Shown piece after piece: positions 52,967-63,366 of a stretch of 64,000 nucleotides of DNA. The notes under the pieces were generated by a model. That model was not told the origin of the DNA, searched no databases, and saw nothing but the letters and a program-made list of their open reading frames with translations. Location of the stretch: positions 8,891,001-8,955,000 of the forward strand of contig NZ_CP107942.1 in the NCBI RefSeq assembly GCF_036053395.1, in the 5' to 3' direction. This DNA comes from Actinoplanes sp. NBC_00393. GTDB lineage: Bacteria > Actinomycetota > Actinomycetes > Mycobacteriales > Micromonosporaceae. Numbering within the stretch: the first letter of the stretch is position 1; the number at the start of each line of letters is the position of its first letter. The translations under genes were made by a program, and so were the position numbers.

Positions 52967-53695
52967 GTGACCTCCATCCCCGCGCTCCTCTCCAGCGGCC
53001 CGATGACCGACCCGGCCCAGCCCACCCGGTTTGCGGCACCCACCGGTGTCCCGGCAGCCTCCAACACCGACCCCACCGACCTGGCTGTCGCCCGCGCCGC
53101 GGCCCTCTTCGAGCACCTCCAGCCCGACAAGGCCGCCGAGCTCCTGGGCCCGGCGCTCGCCGCGAACCCCTCCTCGGCGGCCGGCTGGATCCTGATGGCC
53201 CGGGTCCGGCTGGCGCTGGACCAGGTCGAGCCGGCCCTCGAGGCGGCGACCCGGGCGATCGACCTGGCACCCGACGACCCGCGGCCACCGGCCATCGCCA
53301 GCCGGGCGCTGACCCTGCTGAACCGGCACGACGAGGCGATGAGCATGGCCTACCGCGCGGTCATCGTGGAGCCGAAGAACCCGCTCTGGCACGACCGGGT
53401 GGCCTGGGCGCTGCTCGCCGCGGACCGGCAGCTTGCGGACGCCGAGCAGGCCGCGCGTACCGCGATCGGGCTGGACCCGAACGAGGCTCACTACTACTTC
53501 ACGCACGGCGCCGCGCTGGCCGCCCTCGGCCACGTCGATCAGGCCCGGCAGGCGTTGCAGACGTCGCTGCGCCTGGAGCCGGGCAACCCGGTGGCCAAGC
53601 ACCGGCTGGACGTCCTGAACGGGGACGCCGTGCCGGTCGTGGAGAAGAAGAAGCGCGGCTGGAAGCTTTTCGGTCGCAAGGGGGACCAAACCTAA
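52967..53695 (+). CDS. Soluble TPR protein
   Basis: 242 residues, paralogous to the TPR half of the previous gene: AAELLGPALAANPSSAAGWILMARVRL, TRAIDLAPDDPRPPAIASRALTLL, AYRAVIVEPKNPLWHDRVAWALLAADRQLADAEQAARTAIGLDPNEAHYYFTHGAALAALG. The C-terminus is basic (KKKRGWKLFGRKGD). GTG 52967 or ATG 53003 could start it. It lies 60 bp after the membrane TPR gene, on the same strand. Confidence 0.78.
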   Translation: MTSIPALLSSGPMTDPAQPTRFAAPTGVPAASNTDPTDLAVARAAALFEHLQPDKAAELLGPALAANPSSAAGWILMARVRLALDQVEPALEAATRAIDLAPDDPRPPAIASRALTLLNRHDEAMSMAYRAVIVEPKNPLWHDRVAWALLAADRQLADAEQAARTAIGLDPNEAHYYFTHGAALAALGHVDQARQALQTSLRLEPGNPVAKHRLDVLNGDAVPVVEKKKRGWKLFGRKGDQT

Positions 53696-53757
53696 TTCAG
53701 CCTTTCGGCGAGCCGGTTTGCGACCGGACGGATTACCGTACACGTAATAATTCGGAC

Positions 53758-54485
53758 ATGCGATCATGTTTGTCCGCTGCCCTTCTGGCGATCGTGACCG
53801 TTGCGGCGCCCGCGTCGGCACCGGCGCAGGCCAATGGCCCCGCGCCGGACACGCAGAAAACGTTCATCGCCCGTTACGGGTTCAACGGGCGGTCGAGTTC
53901 GATCATCGACGAGTCCGGGAACGGGCACACCCTGCGCGTCCTCTCGATCCAGGGCGGCCGGGTACGCCCGGTCGCACACGGTCCCGGAACAGCGCTCGCG
54001 TTCCCGGGCAAGTGCACCCAGCGGATCTGCCCACACGTGGTGCTGCAGAGCGGCACCTCCGCCGACCTGAACCCGGGCACCCGCAACATCGCGTTCGGCG
54101 CCGACGTGCTGCTCGCGCCCGGCCAGACCAGCTCGGGGCAGAACGTCCTGCAGAAGGGCTACTCGAAGACCAGCAGCCAGTACAAGCTGCAGATCGACGG
54201 GGTGGCCGGCCGGCCCAGCTGCGTGCTCGTGGACGTCCGCCGGCCCACCATCCGGATCGCCCGCAGCGCGGTCACCACGGCGGACGGGCGCTGGCACCGG
54301 ATCCGCTGCCAGCGGGCCGGCGCCGTCCTGGAGATCTACGTCGACGACGTGCTGCGCGGCCGGACCCTGGTGCCGGCCGGTCTGTCGGTGGCGAACAACC
54401 AGCCGCTGAGCATCGGGGCGAAGGGCGCCTACCGCGACAACGACCAGTTCAACGGCGTCCTCGACAACGTCTGGGTGCGGATCGG

Positions 54486-54489
<4 letters not shown>
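53758..54489 (+). CDS. Secreted LamG/concanavalin-like domain protein
   Basis: 243 residues. A signal peptide (RSCLSAALLAIVTVAAPASAPAQA) precedes one LamG-like jelly-roll: YGFNGRSSSIIDESGNGHTLRVLSIQGG, RNIAFGADVLLAP, GRWHRIRCQRAGAVLEIYVDDVLRG and DQFNGVLDNVWVRIG. It probably binds carbohydrate or wall polymer. ATG 53758 lacks a clear ribosome-binding site; an AT-rich TAATAAT box is 7-13 bases upstream. Its stop shares CTAG with the convergent GH18 gene. Confidence 0.8.
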
Positions 54490-55676
<1,187 letters not shown>

Positions 55677-55780
55677 CGGCCCGAAGGTAACCGCAGAATC
55701 GGGCGGACGGCGGGTCGTTCCCCCGTACGAGTGTGACCTTGCACGTGGCTGGCGGTGCGCGGCTGTGCGATTGTCGAGCC

Positions 55781-57823
55781 GTGGTCGTGAGTCCGCGCGA
55801 ACCCGGGTGGCGTGCCGAGGTCCGCGCCCTGTTCGCCTGGCGCCGGGTCCTGAACCGGATGCGGGCCGTGCTGCGCAGCGCCCTGACCACGTTCGTGGTG
55901 CTGACCTTCACCCTGTGGCTGATGCCCGGCGTGGCCAGCACCGACATCATCGACGTCCTCGGCCTGGTGGTGCTGGTCGCCGCGGTCGGCGCGGTGCTGC
56001 GGCCGCTGCTGCTGCTCGGCATCACCGCGCTCGGCGGCTGGGGCGCCATGCTGTTCGGCGTGGTGGCCCAGGTCGTGGTCATGTTCGTGGCGCTGGAGCT
56101 GGACCCGGCCGAGCAGATCAGCGGCCTGCCCACCCTGCTGTCCGCCGCGATCCTGGCCGTCGTGGTGGCCGCCCTGCTCGACTGGATGGCCGACAGCGGC
56201 AGTGACGACACGTTCGTGCGGGAGTCGCGCCGGCTGATGCGCGGGGTCCGCCGCCGAGCCGCGCGGCGGGCCGGCGGATCGCTGTTCACCTTCCGCCGCC
56301 CCCGGCCGGGCACCGAACCCGGCCTGCTCATGGTCCAGCTCGACGGGGTCGCCGAGCCGGTGCTGCACTGGGCGGTCCGGGCCGGCAACCTGCCCACCCT
56401 CGGGCACTGGCTGCGGACAGGCAGCCATGTCGTCCGGCCGTGGCACACCGGCCTGCCCTCCACCACGCCCGCCTCACAGGCCGGCATCCTGCACGGCGCC
56501 ACCCGGCAGATCCCCGGTTTCCGCTGGTACGAGAAGGACACCGGCAAACTGATGGTCTCCAACCGCCCGCGCGACGCCGCGATCATCGAGAACCGGATCA
56601 GCGACGGCGCCGGCCTGCTCCGCGACGGTGGCGTGAGCATCAGCAACGCGTTCAGTGGCGACGCGGTGACCAACCTGCTCACGGTCAGCCACGCGGCCCT
56701 GCCCGGCCGGTCCGCCCGCGGCTGGGCAGCCTTCATGGCCTCGCCGTACGGCTTCACCCGGGCCCTCGTCCTCGGTGTCGCCGAGGTGATCACCGAGCTG
56801 CACCAGGCCCGTCTGCAGCGCCGCCGGAACCTGCAGCCCCGGGTCAGCCGGTCCGGCGCGTTCCTGGCCCTGCGCCCGGCCTCGATGCTGCTGCGCGACG
56901 TCAACATCTCGCTGGTCGCCGAGCAGATGGCCCGCGGTGTCCCGGCGATCTACTGCGACCTGGTCGACTACGACGAGGTGGCACACCACGCCGGCCCGGC
57001 CCGGCCGGAGTCGATGCGCCAGCTGGAGAGCCTGGACCGGATGCTCGGCGTCCTCGAACGCCTGGCCCCCGAGGCGGCCCGCCGCTACCACCTGGTGGTG
57101 CTCTCCGATCACGGGCAGAGCCAGGGCGCCACCTTCCGCCAGCGGTACGGCGAGACCCTCGACGCGGTGGTGGACCGGCTCACCGCCCCCGACGCGGCGG
57201 CCGCGGTGGAGGAGGAACCGGCACCCGCCCCGGTGCTGGTGGTCTCCTCGGGCAACCTGTCGATGCTCTACCTGACCCGCTTCCCGCACCGGCTGAACCG
57301 GGCGGCGATCGAGCACGCGTACCCGCGGCTGGTCACCGGGCTCGCCGCCCATCCCGGGGTCGGCCTGGTGGTGGTGCAGGACGAGGACGGGCCGATCGCG
57401 TACGGGTCGGCCGGCTCCCAGCGCCTGCGCGACGGAGCGGTCACCGGCACCGACCCCCTCCTGCCGTACGGCCCGCGCGCCTGCCACGACCTGCTGCGCC
57501 ACCAGAGCTCCGCGCACGTCGGCGACCTCGTCGTGATCAGCTCGGTGGACCCGGTGACGCACGAGGTCGCCGCCTTCGAGGAACTGGTCGGCTCACACGG
57601 CGGCCTCGGCGGCTGGCAGACCGACGCGGTGCTGGTCCACCCCTCCGGCTGGCCGGTCGACGGCGACCTCGACGGGCCGGACGCCGTGCACCGGCAACTG
57701 CTCGGCTGGCTCACCATGCTGGGCCTGCGCCGTTCCGAACCGGCGCCGGTGGAGGCCAGCGAACCGATACGTGATTTCGATCCCGACATGTCGGCGCGAC
57801 TTTCCCCGAGCCGGGATGGTTAA
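55781..57823 (+). CDS. Membrane protein with alkaline-phosphatase-superfamily domain
   Basis: About 680 residues. Residues 20-135 have four helices resembling a phage-holin-family (DUF) module (ALTTFVVLTFTLWLMPGV, VLGLVVLVAAVGAVLRPLLLLG). The remainder is a phosphodiesterase/phosphatase-like domain: GLLMVQLDGVAEPVL, HTGLPSTTPASQAGILHG with the threonine nucleophile, and VVLSDHGQSQGATF. The substrate is unknown, perhaps a cell-surface phospho-polymer. GTG 55781 or 55787 is preferred over GTG 55733. Confidence 0.8.
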   Translation: MVVSPREPGWRAEVRALFAWRRVLNRMRAVLRSALTTFVVLTFTLWLMPGVASTDIIDVLGLVVLVAAVGAVLRPLLLLGITALGGWGAMLFGVVAQVVVMFVALELDPAEQISGLPTLLSAAILAVVVAALLDWMADSGSDDTFVRESRRLMRGVRRRAARRAGGSLFTFRRPRPGTEPGLLMVQLDGVAEPVLHWAVRAGNLPTLGHWLRTGSHVVRPWHTGLPSTTPASQAGILHGATRQIPGFRWYEKDTGKLMVSNRPRDAAIIENRISDGAGLLRDGGVSISNAFSGDAVTNLLTVSHAALPGRSARGWAAFMASPYGFTRALVLGVAEVITELHQARLQRRRNLQPRVSRSGAFLALRPASMLLRDVNISLVAEQMARGVPAIYCDLVDYDEVAHHAGPARPESMRQLESLDRMLGVLERLAPEAARRYHLVVLSDHGQSQGATFRQRYGETLDAVVDRLTAPDAAAAVEEEPAPAPVLVVSSGNLSMLYLTRFPHRLNRAAIEHAYPRLVTGLAAHPGVGLVVVQDEDGPIAYGSAGSQRLRDGAVTGTDPLLPYGPRACHDLLRHQSSAHVGDLVVISSVDPVTHEVAAFEELVGSHGGLGGWQTDAVLVHPSGWPVDGDLDGPDAVHRQLLGWLTMLGLRRSEPAPVEASEPIRDFDPDMSARLSPSRDG

Positions 57824-57829
57824 CGGAAC

Positions 57830-58948
57830 GTGCGCTTTCTCCGCCTGGTCATTCTGGTAATCCTGTCCCTCCTGTTCGTCGCGGCCCCGGCGCAGGCCGT
57901 CGACAGCACCGCCCGCGCCGCGCCCACCTTCAACGGCACGGTGTACGCGATCGCCTACCGCGGGAACACGGTCTATGTCGGTGGCTCGTTCACCAAGGCG
58001 AGCTGGAACGGGCGTATGTTCCCGCGCCTGCGCCTGGCTGCCTTCGACGGGCGTACCGGCGAGCTGCTGCCCTGGGCGCCGAACGCGGACAGCACGGTGC
58101 GCGCGCTCGCGGCCACGCCCGGCGGTATCTACGCGGCCGGGTACTTCCACTCCGTCGACGGCGAGAAACGCGATTCGCTGGCCCGGCTCGACCCGGTCAC
58201 CGGCGCGGTCGGCTCGTTCACCCACGACATCGACGGCACCCCGTACGCCCTGGCCCACGGCAACGGCCGCCTCTACCTGGGCGGCAGCTTCACCGCGGTG
58301 GACGGCACGAAGCGCCGCAACCTCGCCGCCTTCGCCCTGACCACCGGACGGCTGGACCGAACCTGGCGGGCCCAGGCCGACGACCGGGTGCACACCCTCG
58401 CGGCCACCGGCACCCAGCTCTTCCTCGGCGGCGCCTTCCACAAGGTGAACGGGGTCAGCAGCACCCTGCGCCTGGCCGCGGTCAGCGCCCGCACCGGCGT
58501 CCTGGACCGCTACTTCCGGCCCAAGGTCACCGCCGAGGTGAACGCGCTCACCGTCGACCGCTCCGGCGTCTACGCCGCCACCGGCGGCCAGGGCGGCCGG
58601 GCCGTCGCCTACCGCCTCGACGGCTCCCTGCGCTGGCAGCGCGTCTTCGACGGCGACGCGGTGGCCATCACCGCCCTGAACGGCGTCACCTACGTCGGCG
58701 GCCACTTCGACCGGGCCTGCCTCACCCCGCGCAACGGCCCGCAGGGTTCCTGCCTGGACGGCTCCACGCCGCGGGTCAAGCTGGCCGCGATGACCGGCAC
58801 GGGCCGCCTCACCCCCTGGGCACCCCAGGCCAACGGGGTCATCGGCGTGCGCGTCCTCTCCGCGAACCCCACCGCCGGCACCATCGACGCCGGCGGCGAC
58901 TTCACCACCATCGGCGGTGCGGAGCGCCCTCGATTCGCGAGCTTCTGA
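57830..58948 (+). CDS. Secreted beta-propeller protein (delta-60 repeat-like)
   Basis: 372 residues. A signal peptide (FLRLVILVILSLLFVAAPAQA) is followed by repeated blades of the type VYVGGSFTKASWNG...LAAFDGRTGELLPWAPNADSTVRALAA; the GGxF-x-x-xxG block recurs at least four times. GTG 57830 is 6 bases after the upstream stop. It may be cotranscribed with the phosphatase-like gene. Function unknown. Confidence 0.75.
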   Translation: MRFLRLVILVILSLLFVAAPAQAVDSTARAAPTFNGTVYAIAYRGNTVYVGGSFTKASWNGRMFPRLRLAAFDGRTGELLPWAPNADSTVRALAATPGGIYAAGYFHSVDGEKRDSLARLDPVTGAVGSFTHDIDGTPYALAHGNGRLYLGGSFTAVDGTKRRNLAAFALTTGRLDRTWRAQADDRVHTLAATGTQLFLGGAFHKVNGVSSTLRLAAVSARTGVLDRYFRPKVTAEVNALTVDRSGVYAATGGQGGRAVAYRLDGSLRWQRVFDGDAVAITALNGVTYVGGHFDRACLTPRNGPQGSCLDGSTPRVKLAAMTGTGRLTPWAPQANGVIGVRVLSANPTAGTIDAGGDFTTIGGAERPRFASF

Positions 58949-58952
58949 CCGT

Positions 58953-59783
58953 TCAGAATCTGCGCCGGGTCACGAATTCGCTGATCGCCCAGTACCGCAC
59001 GGGCGTGAGCCGGGCCAGCCAGTCACCCGCCTTCGCCGCCGAAGTGATCACCAGGCGTGGCCGCCGGGCCTGGACGGCGGCCACGATCTGCCGGGCCGCC
59101 TCCTCCGGCGGCATGGTCAGCGCGGCCTCCGCGAACCGCCGGGCCTGCGCGGCCTGCTCACCCTCCGGATCAAGTCCGCTGATCCGGGCGTTGGCCGCGA
59201 TGTTCGTCCGGATCCCGCCCGGATGCACCACGGTCACGCCCACCCCGCGCGGCGCCAGCTCATGCCGCAGGCCCTCACTGAAACCGCGCACCGCGTACTT
59301 ACTGGTCGCATAGGCCACCTGCCCCGGCGGCGCGATCAGCCCGAACAGGCTGGAAACGTTCACCACGTGCGACCCCGGCCGGCTCAGCAGCTGCGGCAGA
59401 AAGGCCTTCGTCAACCGCACCACCGCATGCAGGTTGATCTCCAGCAGCCAGTCGACGTCGGCGATGCTGTTCTGCTCGAACGTCCCGGTCAGCGTCACCC
59501 CGGCGTTGTTGATCAAAAGATCGACACCACCATGGCGCGACGCGATCTCCGCGGCCAGGTCACGCCGGTCACCACCATCGCCGAGATCGAGGGGGTACGC
59601 GGAAACGTCCGCCGCCCCGACCTCCTTGGCCATCGCGGCGACCTGTTCCAGCCCACCGGCGTCCTTGTCGACCAGAGCCAGCACTGCCCGGCGTTTGGCC
59701 AGCTCCAGGGCGAGCGCCGCCCCGATCCCACTGGCCGCGCCCGTGATCACGCAGGTCCGCCCCGCGAAGATGAACCGCTGCAC
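58953..59783 (-). CDS. Short-chain dehydrogenase/reductase
   Basis: 276 residues. TGAASGIG (14-21) binds NAD(P), NNAG follows at about 92, the catalytic Ser is near 145, and Y158-x3-K162 completes the classical SDR site. The C-terminus has FVTRRRF. GTG 59783 begins VQRFIFAGRTCVITGAASG, the expected family start, with a purine-rich GGCGAGG upstream; a 13-residue longer start at 59822 is less likely. Substrate unknown. Confidence 0.92.
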   Translation of the reverse strand: MQRFIFAGRTCVITGAASGIGAALALELAKRRAVLALVDKDAGGLEQVAAMAKEVGAADVSAYPLDLGDGGDRRDLAAEIASRHGGVDLLINNAGVTLTGTFEQNSIADVDWLLEINLHAVVRLTKAFLPQLLSRPGSHVVNVSSLFGLIAPPGQVAYATSKYAVRGFSEGLRHELAPRGVGVTVVHPGGIRTNIAANARISGLDPEGEQAAQARRFAEAALTMPPEEAARQIVAAVQARRPRLVITSAAKAGDWLARLTPVRYWAISEFVTRRRF

Positions 59784-59944
59784 CGTCCGTGCCTCGCCTT
59801 TCCGCAGGCGCCCGACCGCCACGTCGTCGCCGATTATCGCCGCCGGTCCTGATACGCGGTGCCTATCGACCGCACAGGACCCGCATAGCGTGGCTGGTCA
59901 GTCTTCTCCCCGGAACCCCAGCCCACCACCCCGAGGGAGCCCCG

Positions 59945-61999
59945 ATGACCCGACGCTCACCCGCTCACCCGCACACCCCACACGGCGGACCGGTATCCGA
60001 GCACGGCGCTCCCGGGCCGACCCAGGCCCGGGCCCAAATCCCCGACCCCGACTCCGCCGACTGGTCGCCCACCGGCGCTTTCCCTGCTTCCAGCGGCCTT
60101 CCGCCCGGCGTTCTCTCTGCTTCCGGTAGCGCTTCGCCCGGGGTACTCCCTGCTTCCGGTGGCCTTCCGCCCGGCGTTCTCTCTGCTTCCGGTAGCGCTT
60201 CGCCCGGGGTACTCCCTGCTTCCGGTGGCCTTCCGCCCGGCGTTCTCTCTGCTTCCGGTAGCGCTTCGTCCGGGGTACTCCCTGCTTCCGGTGGCCTTCC
60301 GCCCGGCGTTCTCTCTGCTTCCGGTAGCGCTTCGTCCGGGGTACTCCCTGCTTCCGGTGGCCTTCCGCCCGGCGTTCTCTCTGCTTCCGGTAGCGCTTCG
60401 TCCGGGGTACTCCCTGCTTCCGGTGGCCTTCCGCCCGGCGTTCTCTCTGCTTCCGGTAGCGCTTCGTCCGGGGTACTCCCTGCTTCCGGTGGCCTTCCGC
60501 CCGGCGTTCTCTCTGCTTCCGGTAGCGCTTCGTCCGGGGTACTCCCTGCTTCCGGTGGCCTTCCGCCCGGCGTTCTCTCTGCTTCCGGTAGCGCTTCGTC
60601 CGGGGTACTCCCTGCTTCCGGTGGCCTTCCGCCCGGCGTTCTCTCTGCTTCCGGTAGCGCTTCGTCCGGGGTACTCCCTGCTTCCGGTGGCCTTCCGCCC
60701 GGCGTTCTCTCTGCTTCCGGTAGCGCTTCGTCCGGGGTACTCCCTGCTTCCGGTGGCCTTCCGCCCGGCGTTCTCTCTGCTTCCGGTAGCGCTTCGTCCG
60801 GGGTACTCCCTGCTTCCGGTGGCCTTCCGCCCGGCGTTCTCTCTGCTTCCGGTAGCGCTTCGTCCGGGGTACTCCCTGCTTCCGGTGGCCTTCCGCCCGG
60901 CGTTCTCTCTGCTTCCGGTAGCGCTTCGTCCGGGGTACTCCCTGCTTCCGGTGGCCTTCCGCCCGGCGTTCTCTCTGCTTCCGGTAGCGCTTCGCCCGGC
61001 GTTCTCCCTGCTTCCGGTGGCCTTCCGCCCGGCGTTCTCTCTGCTTCCGGTAGCGCTTCGTCCGGGGTACTCCCTGCTTCCGGTGGCCTTCCGCCCGGCG
61101 TTCTCTCTGCTTCCGGTAGCGCTTCGTCCGGGGTACTCCCTGCTTCCGGTGGCCTTCCGCCCGGCGTTCTCTCTGCTTCCGGTAGCGCTTCGTCCGGCGT
61201 TCTCCCTGCTTCCGGTGGCCTTCCGCCCGGCGTTCTCTCTGCCTCCGGTAGCGCTTCGCCCGGCGTTCTCCCTGCTTCCGGTGGCCTTCCGCCCGGCGTT
61301 CTCTCTGCTTCCGGTAGCGCTTCGCCCGGGGTACTCCCTGCTTCCGGTGGCCTTCCGCCCGGCGTTCTCTCTGCTTCCGGTAGCGCTTCGCCCGGCGTTC
61401 TCCCTGCTTCCGGTGGCCTTCCGCCCGGCGTTCTCTCTGCCTCCGGTAGCGCTTCGCCCGGCGTTCTCCCTGCTTCCGGTGGCCTTCCGCCCGGCGCTCA
61501 CTCTGCCTCCGGTAGCGCTCCGCCCGGCGTACTCCCTGCTTCCGGTGGCCTTCCGCCCGGCGCTCTCCCTGCCTCCGCTGGGCATCCGCCCTGGCGGAAC
61601 GGAATCGACAGTTCCGTTCCGATCGGAGTGCCGCCCTCCTGGCCCGTGGGCACCGGCCCGGTCGCGGGTGGCGCGCCGGCTGCCTGGGACCGGGATACCG
61701 CATCGTGGCCCGCCTCGGCGTATCTGCCGGTTCCCTCTGATCAGACCCACACTGATCTGCCTCAAGCCGAGGTGGTCGCTCCAAACCACCTGGTGCGCTC
61801 CGCTGAGACGGCTCCGAGTCATCTGGCTCGCTCTGACGTGGCATCCGCTGCTTATCCGGATCGTTCCGATGCGCCATTCTCGGCCCAACTCGCTTCCGGG
61901 AGCGCGGCTCGGACCGGGCTACCGAGCTCGATCGATCTGACGATCGGCACGGGTTCGACGGCGTCGGCCGGGGACGGTGGCAATCCCCTGAAACCGTAG
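59945..61999 (+). CDS. Tandem-repeat Pro/Gly/Ser/Ala-rich protein (22 copies of a 66-bp unit)
   Basis: 684 residues from ATG 59945 behind GAGGGAG. Residues 55-540 are 22 copies of a 22-residue unit, itself two 11-residue halves (GVLPASGGLPP and GVLSASGSASS). Unique flanks are hydrophilic and low complexity; no signal peptide or membrane segment is seen. In the repeats third-codon GC is only about 55 percent, far below the neighbours. Because 66 is divisible by three, several other frames stay open too, so the coding frame is not certain. Function unknown. Confidence 0.5.
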   Translation: MTRRSPAHPHTPHGGPVSEHGAPGPTQARAQIPDPDSADWSPTGAFPASSGLPPGVLSASGSASPGVLPASGGLPPGVLSASGSASPGVLPASGGLPPGVLSASGSASSGVLPASGGLPPGVLSASGSASSGVLPASGGLPPGVLSASGSASSGVLPASGGLPPGVLSASGSASSGVLPASGGLPPGVLSASGSASSGVLPASGGLPPGVLSASGSASSGVLPASGGLPPGVLSASGSASSGVLPASGGLPPGVLSASGSASSGVLPASGGLPPGVLSASGSASSGVLPASGGLPPGVLSASGSASSGVLPASGGLPPGVLSASGSASSGVLPASGGLPPGVLSASGSASPGVLPASGGLPPGVLSASGSASSGVLPASGGLPPGVLSASGSASSGVLPASGGLPPGVLSASGSASSGVLPASGGLPPGVLSASGSASPGVLPASGGLPPGVLSASGSASPGVLPASGGLPPGVLSASGSASPGVLPASGGLPPGVLSASGSASPGVLPASGGLPPGAHSASGSAPPGVLPASGGLPPGALPASAGHPPWRNGIDSSVPIGVPPSWPVGTGPVAGGAPAAWDRDTASWPASAYLPVPSDQTHTDLPQAEVVAPNHLVRSAETAPSHLARSDVASAAYPDRSDAPFSAQLASGSAARTGLPSSIDLTIGTGSTASAGDGGNPLKP
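60107..61558. repeat. 66-bp tandem repeat, 22 copies
   Basis: Units begin at 60107 and every 66 bp to 61493. Copies differ at a few fixed positions, mainly the TCC/CCC codon and the GGGGTA/GGCGTT choice. Each unit is two diverged 33-bp halves. Near identity at silent sites points to recent expansion or gene conversion. Confidence 0.95.
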
Positions 62000-62073
62000 A
62001 GACTTTGATCTTGTGGTTTTTGGATCTTGATAGGTGGGGAAGCGGCGGCGTAGCCGCCTCCGTCTCCAGATCC

Positions 62074-62955
62074 TCAAGCCGCCTGTTCGGCGCGGACCCG
62101 GGCCTCGTAGACCACCGGCGGCAGCCGGCCCGCGGTCGAGTGCCGCCGCTCGTGGTTGTACTCGTCGATGAAGGCGGCGACCGCGGTCCGGGCCTGGGCC
62201 CGGGTGCCGTAGCGGCCGGCGTCGGCCAGCAGTTCGAACTCGAGGGTCGAGTTGAACGACTCGGCGACCGCGTTGTCCAGCCCGGAGCCGGTGCGGCCCA
62301 TCGACTGGCGCACCTTCGCCCGATCGCACGCCGCGCGGAACAGGTTGCCGGTGTATTCCCCGCCTTGGTCGGAGTGGAAGATCACCCCGGCCACGTCACC
62401 ACCGCGGACCGCGATCGCGACCTGCAACGCGGCGATCGCGAGGGCGGCGTCGTGGTGGGCGCCCATGGCGAAGCCGACCGCCCGGCGCGAGTGCAGATCC
62501 AGCACGGCTGCGAGGTAGAACTTGCCCTCATCGCAGGGGATCTCGGTGAGATCGCCGACCCACGCCACGTTCGGCTCGGGCGGCGGCGTGAAGTCGCGGT
62601 GGAGCAGGTCCGGTGCCTTGCGCGCGGACTTGTCCGGCTGGGTGAGGTTCCGGCGGCGGCGTTTCGGGCGGGCGACCAGATGCTGCTCGGCCATGATCTG
62701 CGCGATGGTGTTCACGCTGACCTTCCAGCCCATCGCCCGTAGATCATCGGTGATCCGCGGGGACCCGTAGCGCCCTTTGTGCCGGTGGAACAGCGTGACG
62801 ACCAGCGTGGTCAACGCCTGCCGGCGGGCCCGGCGCAGCGACGTGTCGCCGGGCAGCCATTTGTACAGCCAGGCCGGTGACACACCGAGTGCCCGGCACG
62901 AGACCGCGTACGGGATGCCGTGCTGTGCCCTCTGGGCGGCGATGAACCCGGCCAT
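62074..62955 (-). CDS. IS3-family transposase, orfB (DDE catalytic subunit)
   Basis: 293 residues. The rve integrase core has D in WVGDLTEIPCDEGK, D in IFHSDQGGEYT and E in GSGLDNAVAESFNSTLEFE, a complete DDE triad, with INEYNHERRHS-like DEYNHERRHSTAGRLPPVVYE at the end. Its ATG begins 2 bases after the orfA stop, in the -1 frame relative to it, so coupling is by stop-start rather than an evident slippery site. It looks intact. Confidence 0.93.
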   Translation of the reverse strand: MAGFIAAQRAQHGIPYAVSCRALGVSPAWLYKWLPGDTSLRRARRQALTTLVVTLFHRHKGRYGSPRITDDLRAMGWKVSVNTIAQIMAEQHLVARPKRRRRNLTQPDKSARKAPDLLHRDFTPPPEPNVAWVGDLTEIPCDEGKFYLAAVLDLHSRRAVGFAMGAHHDAALAIAALQVAIAVRGGDVAGVIFHSDQGGEYTGNLFRAACDRAKVRQSMGRTGSGLDNAVAESFNSTLEFELLADAGRYGTRAQARTAVAAFIDEYNHERRHSTAGRLPPVVYEARVRAEQAA

Positions 62956-62957
62956 GG

Positions 62958-63257
62958 CTACCGGCCCATCGAGTCCTCGACCCAGAGGGCCAGACTGCGC
63001 TTGAGCACGTCACACCGCATCCGCAGCTCGGCGTTCTCCCGGCGCAGCCGGGCCAGCTCGGCCTTCTCGTCCTCACCAAGCCCGTCGTCGGCGCCGTCCT
63101 GGCGGCGCCGCCGGTCTATGTTCACCCAGTTCGCCAGGGTGCCGTCCTTGATCCCCAGATCCCGGGCCACCTGCGCGATCGGCTTACCGGTCTCCCGGAC
63201 CAGCCGCACCGCACCATCTCGGAAGTCTTGCTCGAACCTTCGTCGTGTCTCTGCCAT
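62958..63257 (-). CDS. IS3-family transposase, orfA (helix-turn-helix subunit)
   Basis: 99 residues. RRRFEQDFRDGAVRLVRETGKPIAQVARDLGIKDGTLANWVN is the helix-turn-helix that binds the ends; a leucine-zipper-like coiled coil LARLRRENAELRMRCDVLKRSLA follows, as in OrfA of IS3 elements. ATG 63257. Confidence 0.93.
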   Translation of the reverse strand: MAETRRRFEQDFRDGAVRLVRETGKPIAQVARDLGIKDGTLANWVNIDRRRRQDGADDGLGEDEKAELARLRRENAELRMRCDVLKRSLALWVEDSMGR

Positions 63258-63366
63258 CGCCAGTCACCAATCCCTTAAGGCGATGTCTCCACGTTACGAG
63301 GGGAAGCTCAACGGGCCAGAACAGGCGGGCGGCAGGGGCAGCGGGAGGGGTGAGCGCGGGCGCCGG

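Larger units (their letters stand above)
62044..63299 (-). mobile_element. IS3-family insertion sequence (approximate limits)
   Basis: Two overlapping-type transposase genes (orfA, orfB) in the IS3 arrangement. No convincing terminal inverted repeats were found. GGGGAAGC occurs at 62036-62043 and 63300-63307 as an 8-bp direct repeat flanking 1,256 bp, which may mark the ends but is long for an IS3 target duplication. A perfect hairpin GGCGGC-GTA-GCCGCC sits at 62044-62058. Confidence 0.75.

Noticed and set aside
59957..61888. Minus-strand Arg/Gly-rich frames across the 66-bp repeat
   Set aside because: Possible by reading frame alone, but they lack a convincing start and unique-sequence support; kept only as an alternative in the repeat finding.
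62000..63320. Exact insertion-sequence inverted repeats
   Set aside because: No matching inverted pair was found by eye; limits are given as approximate.
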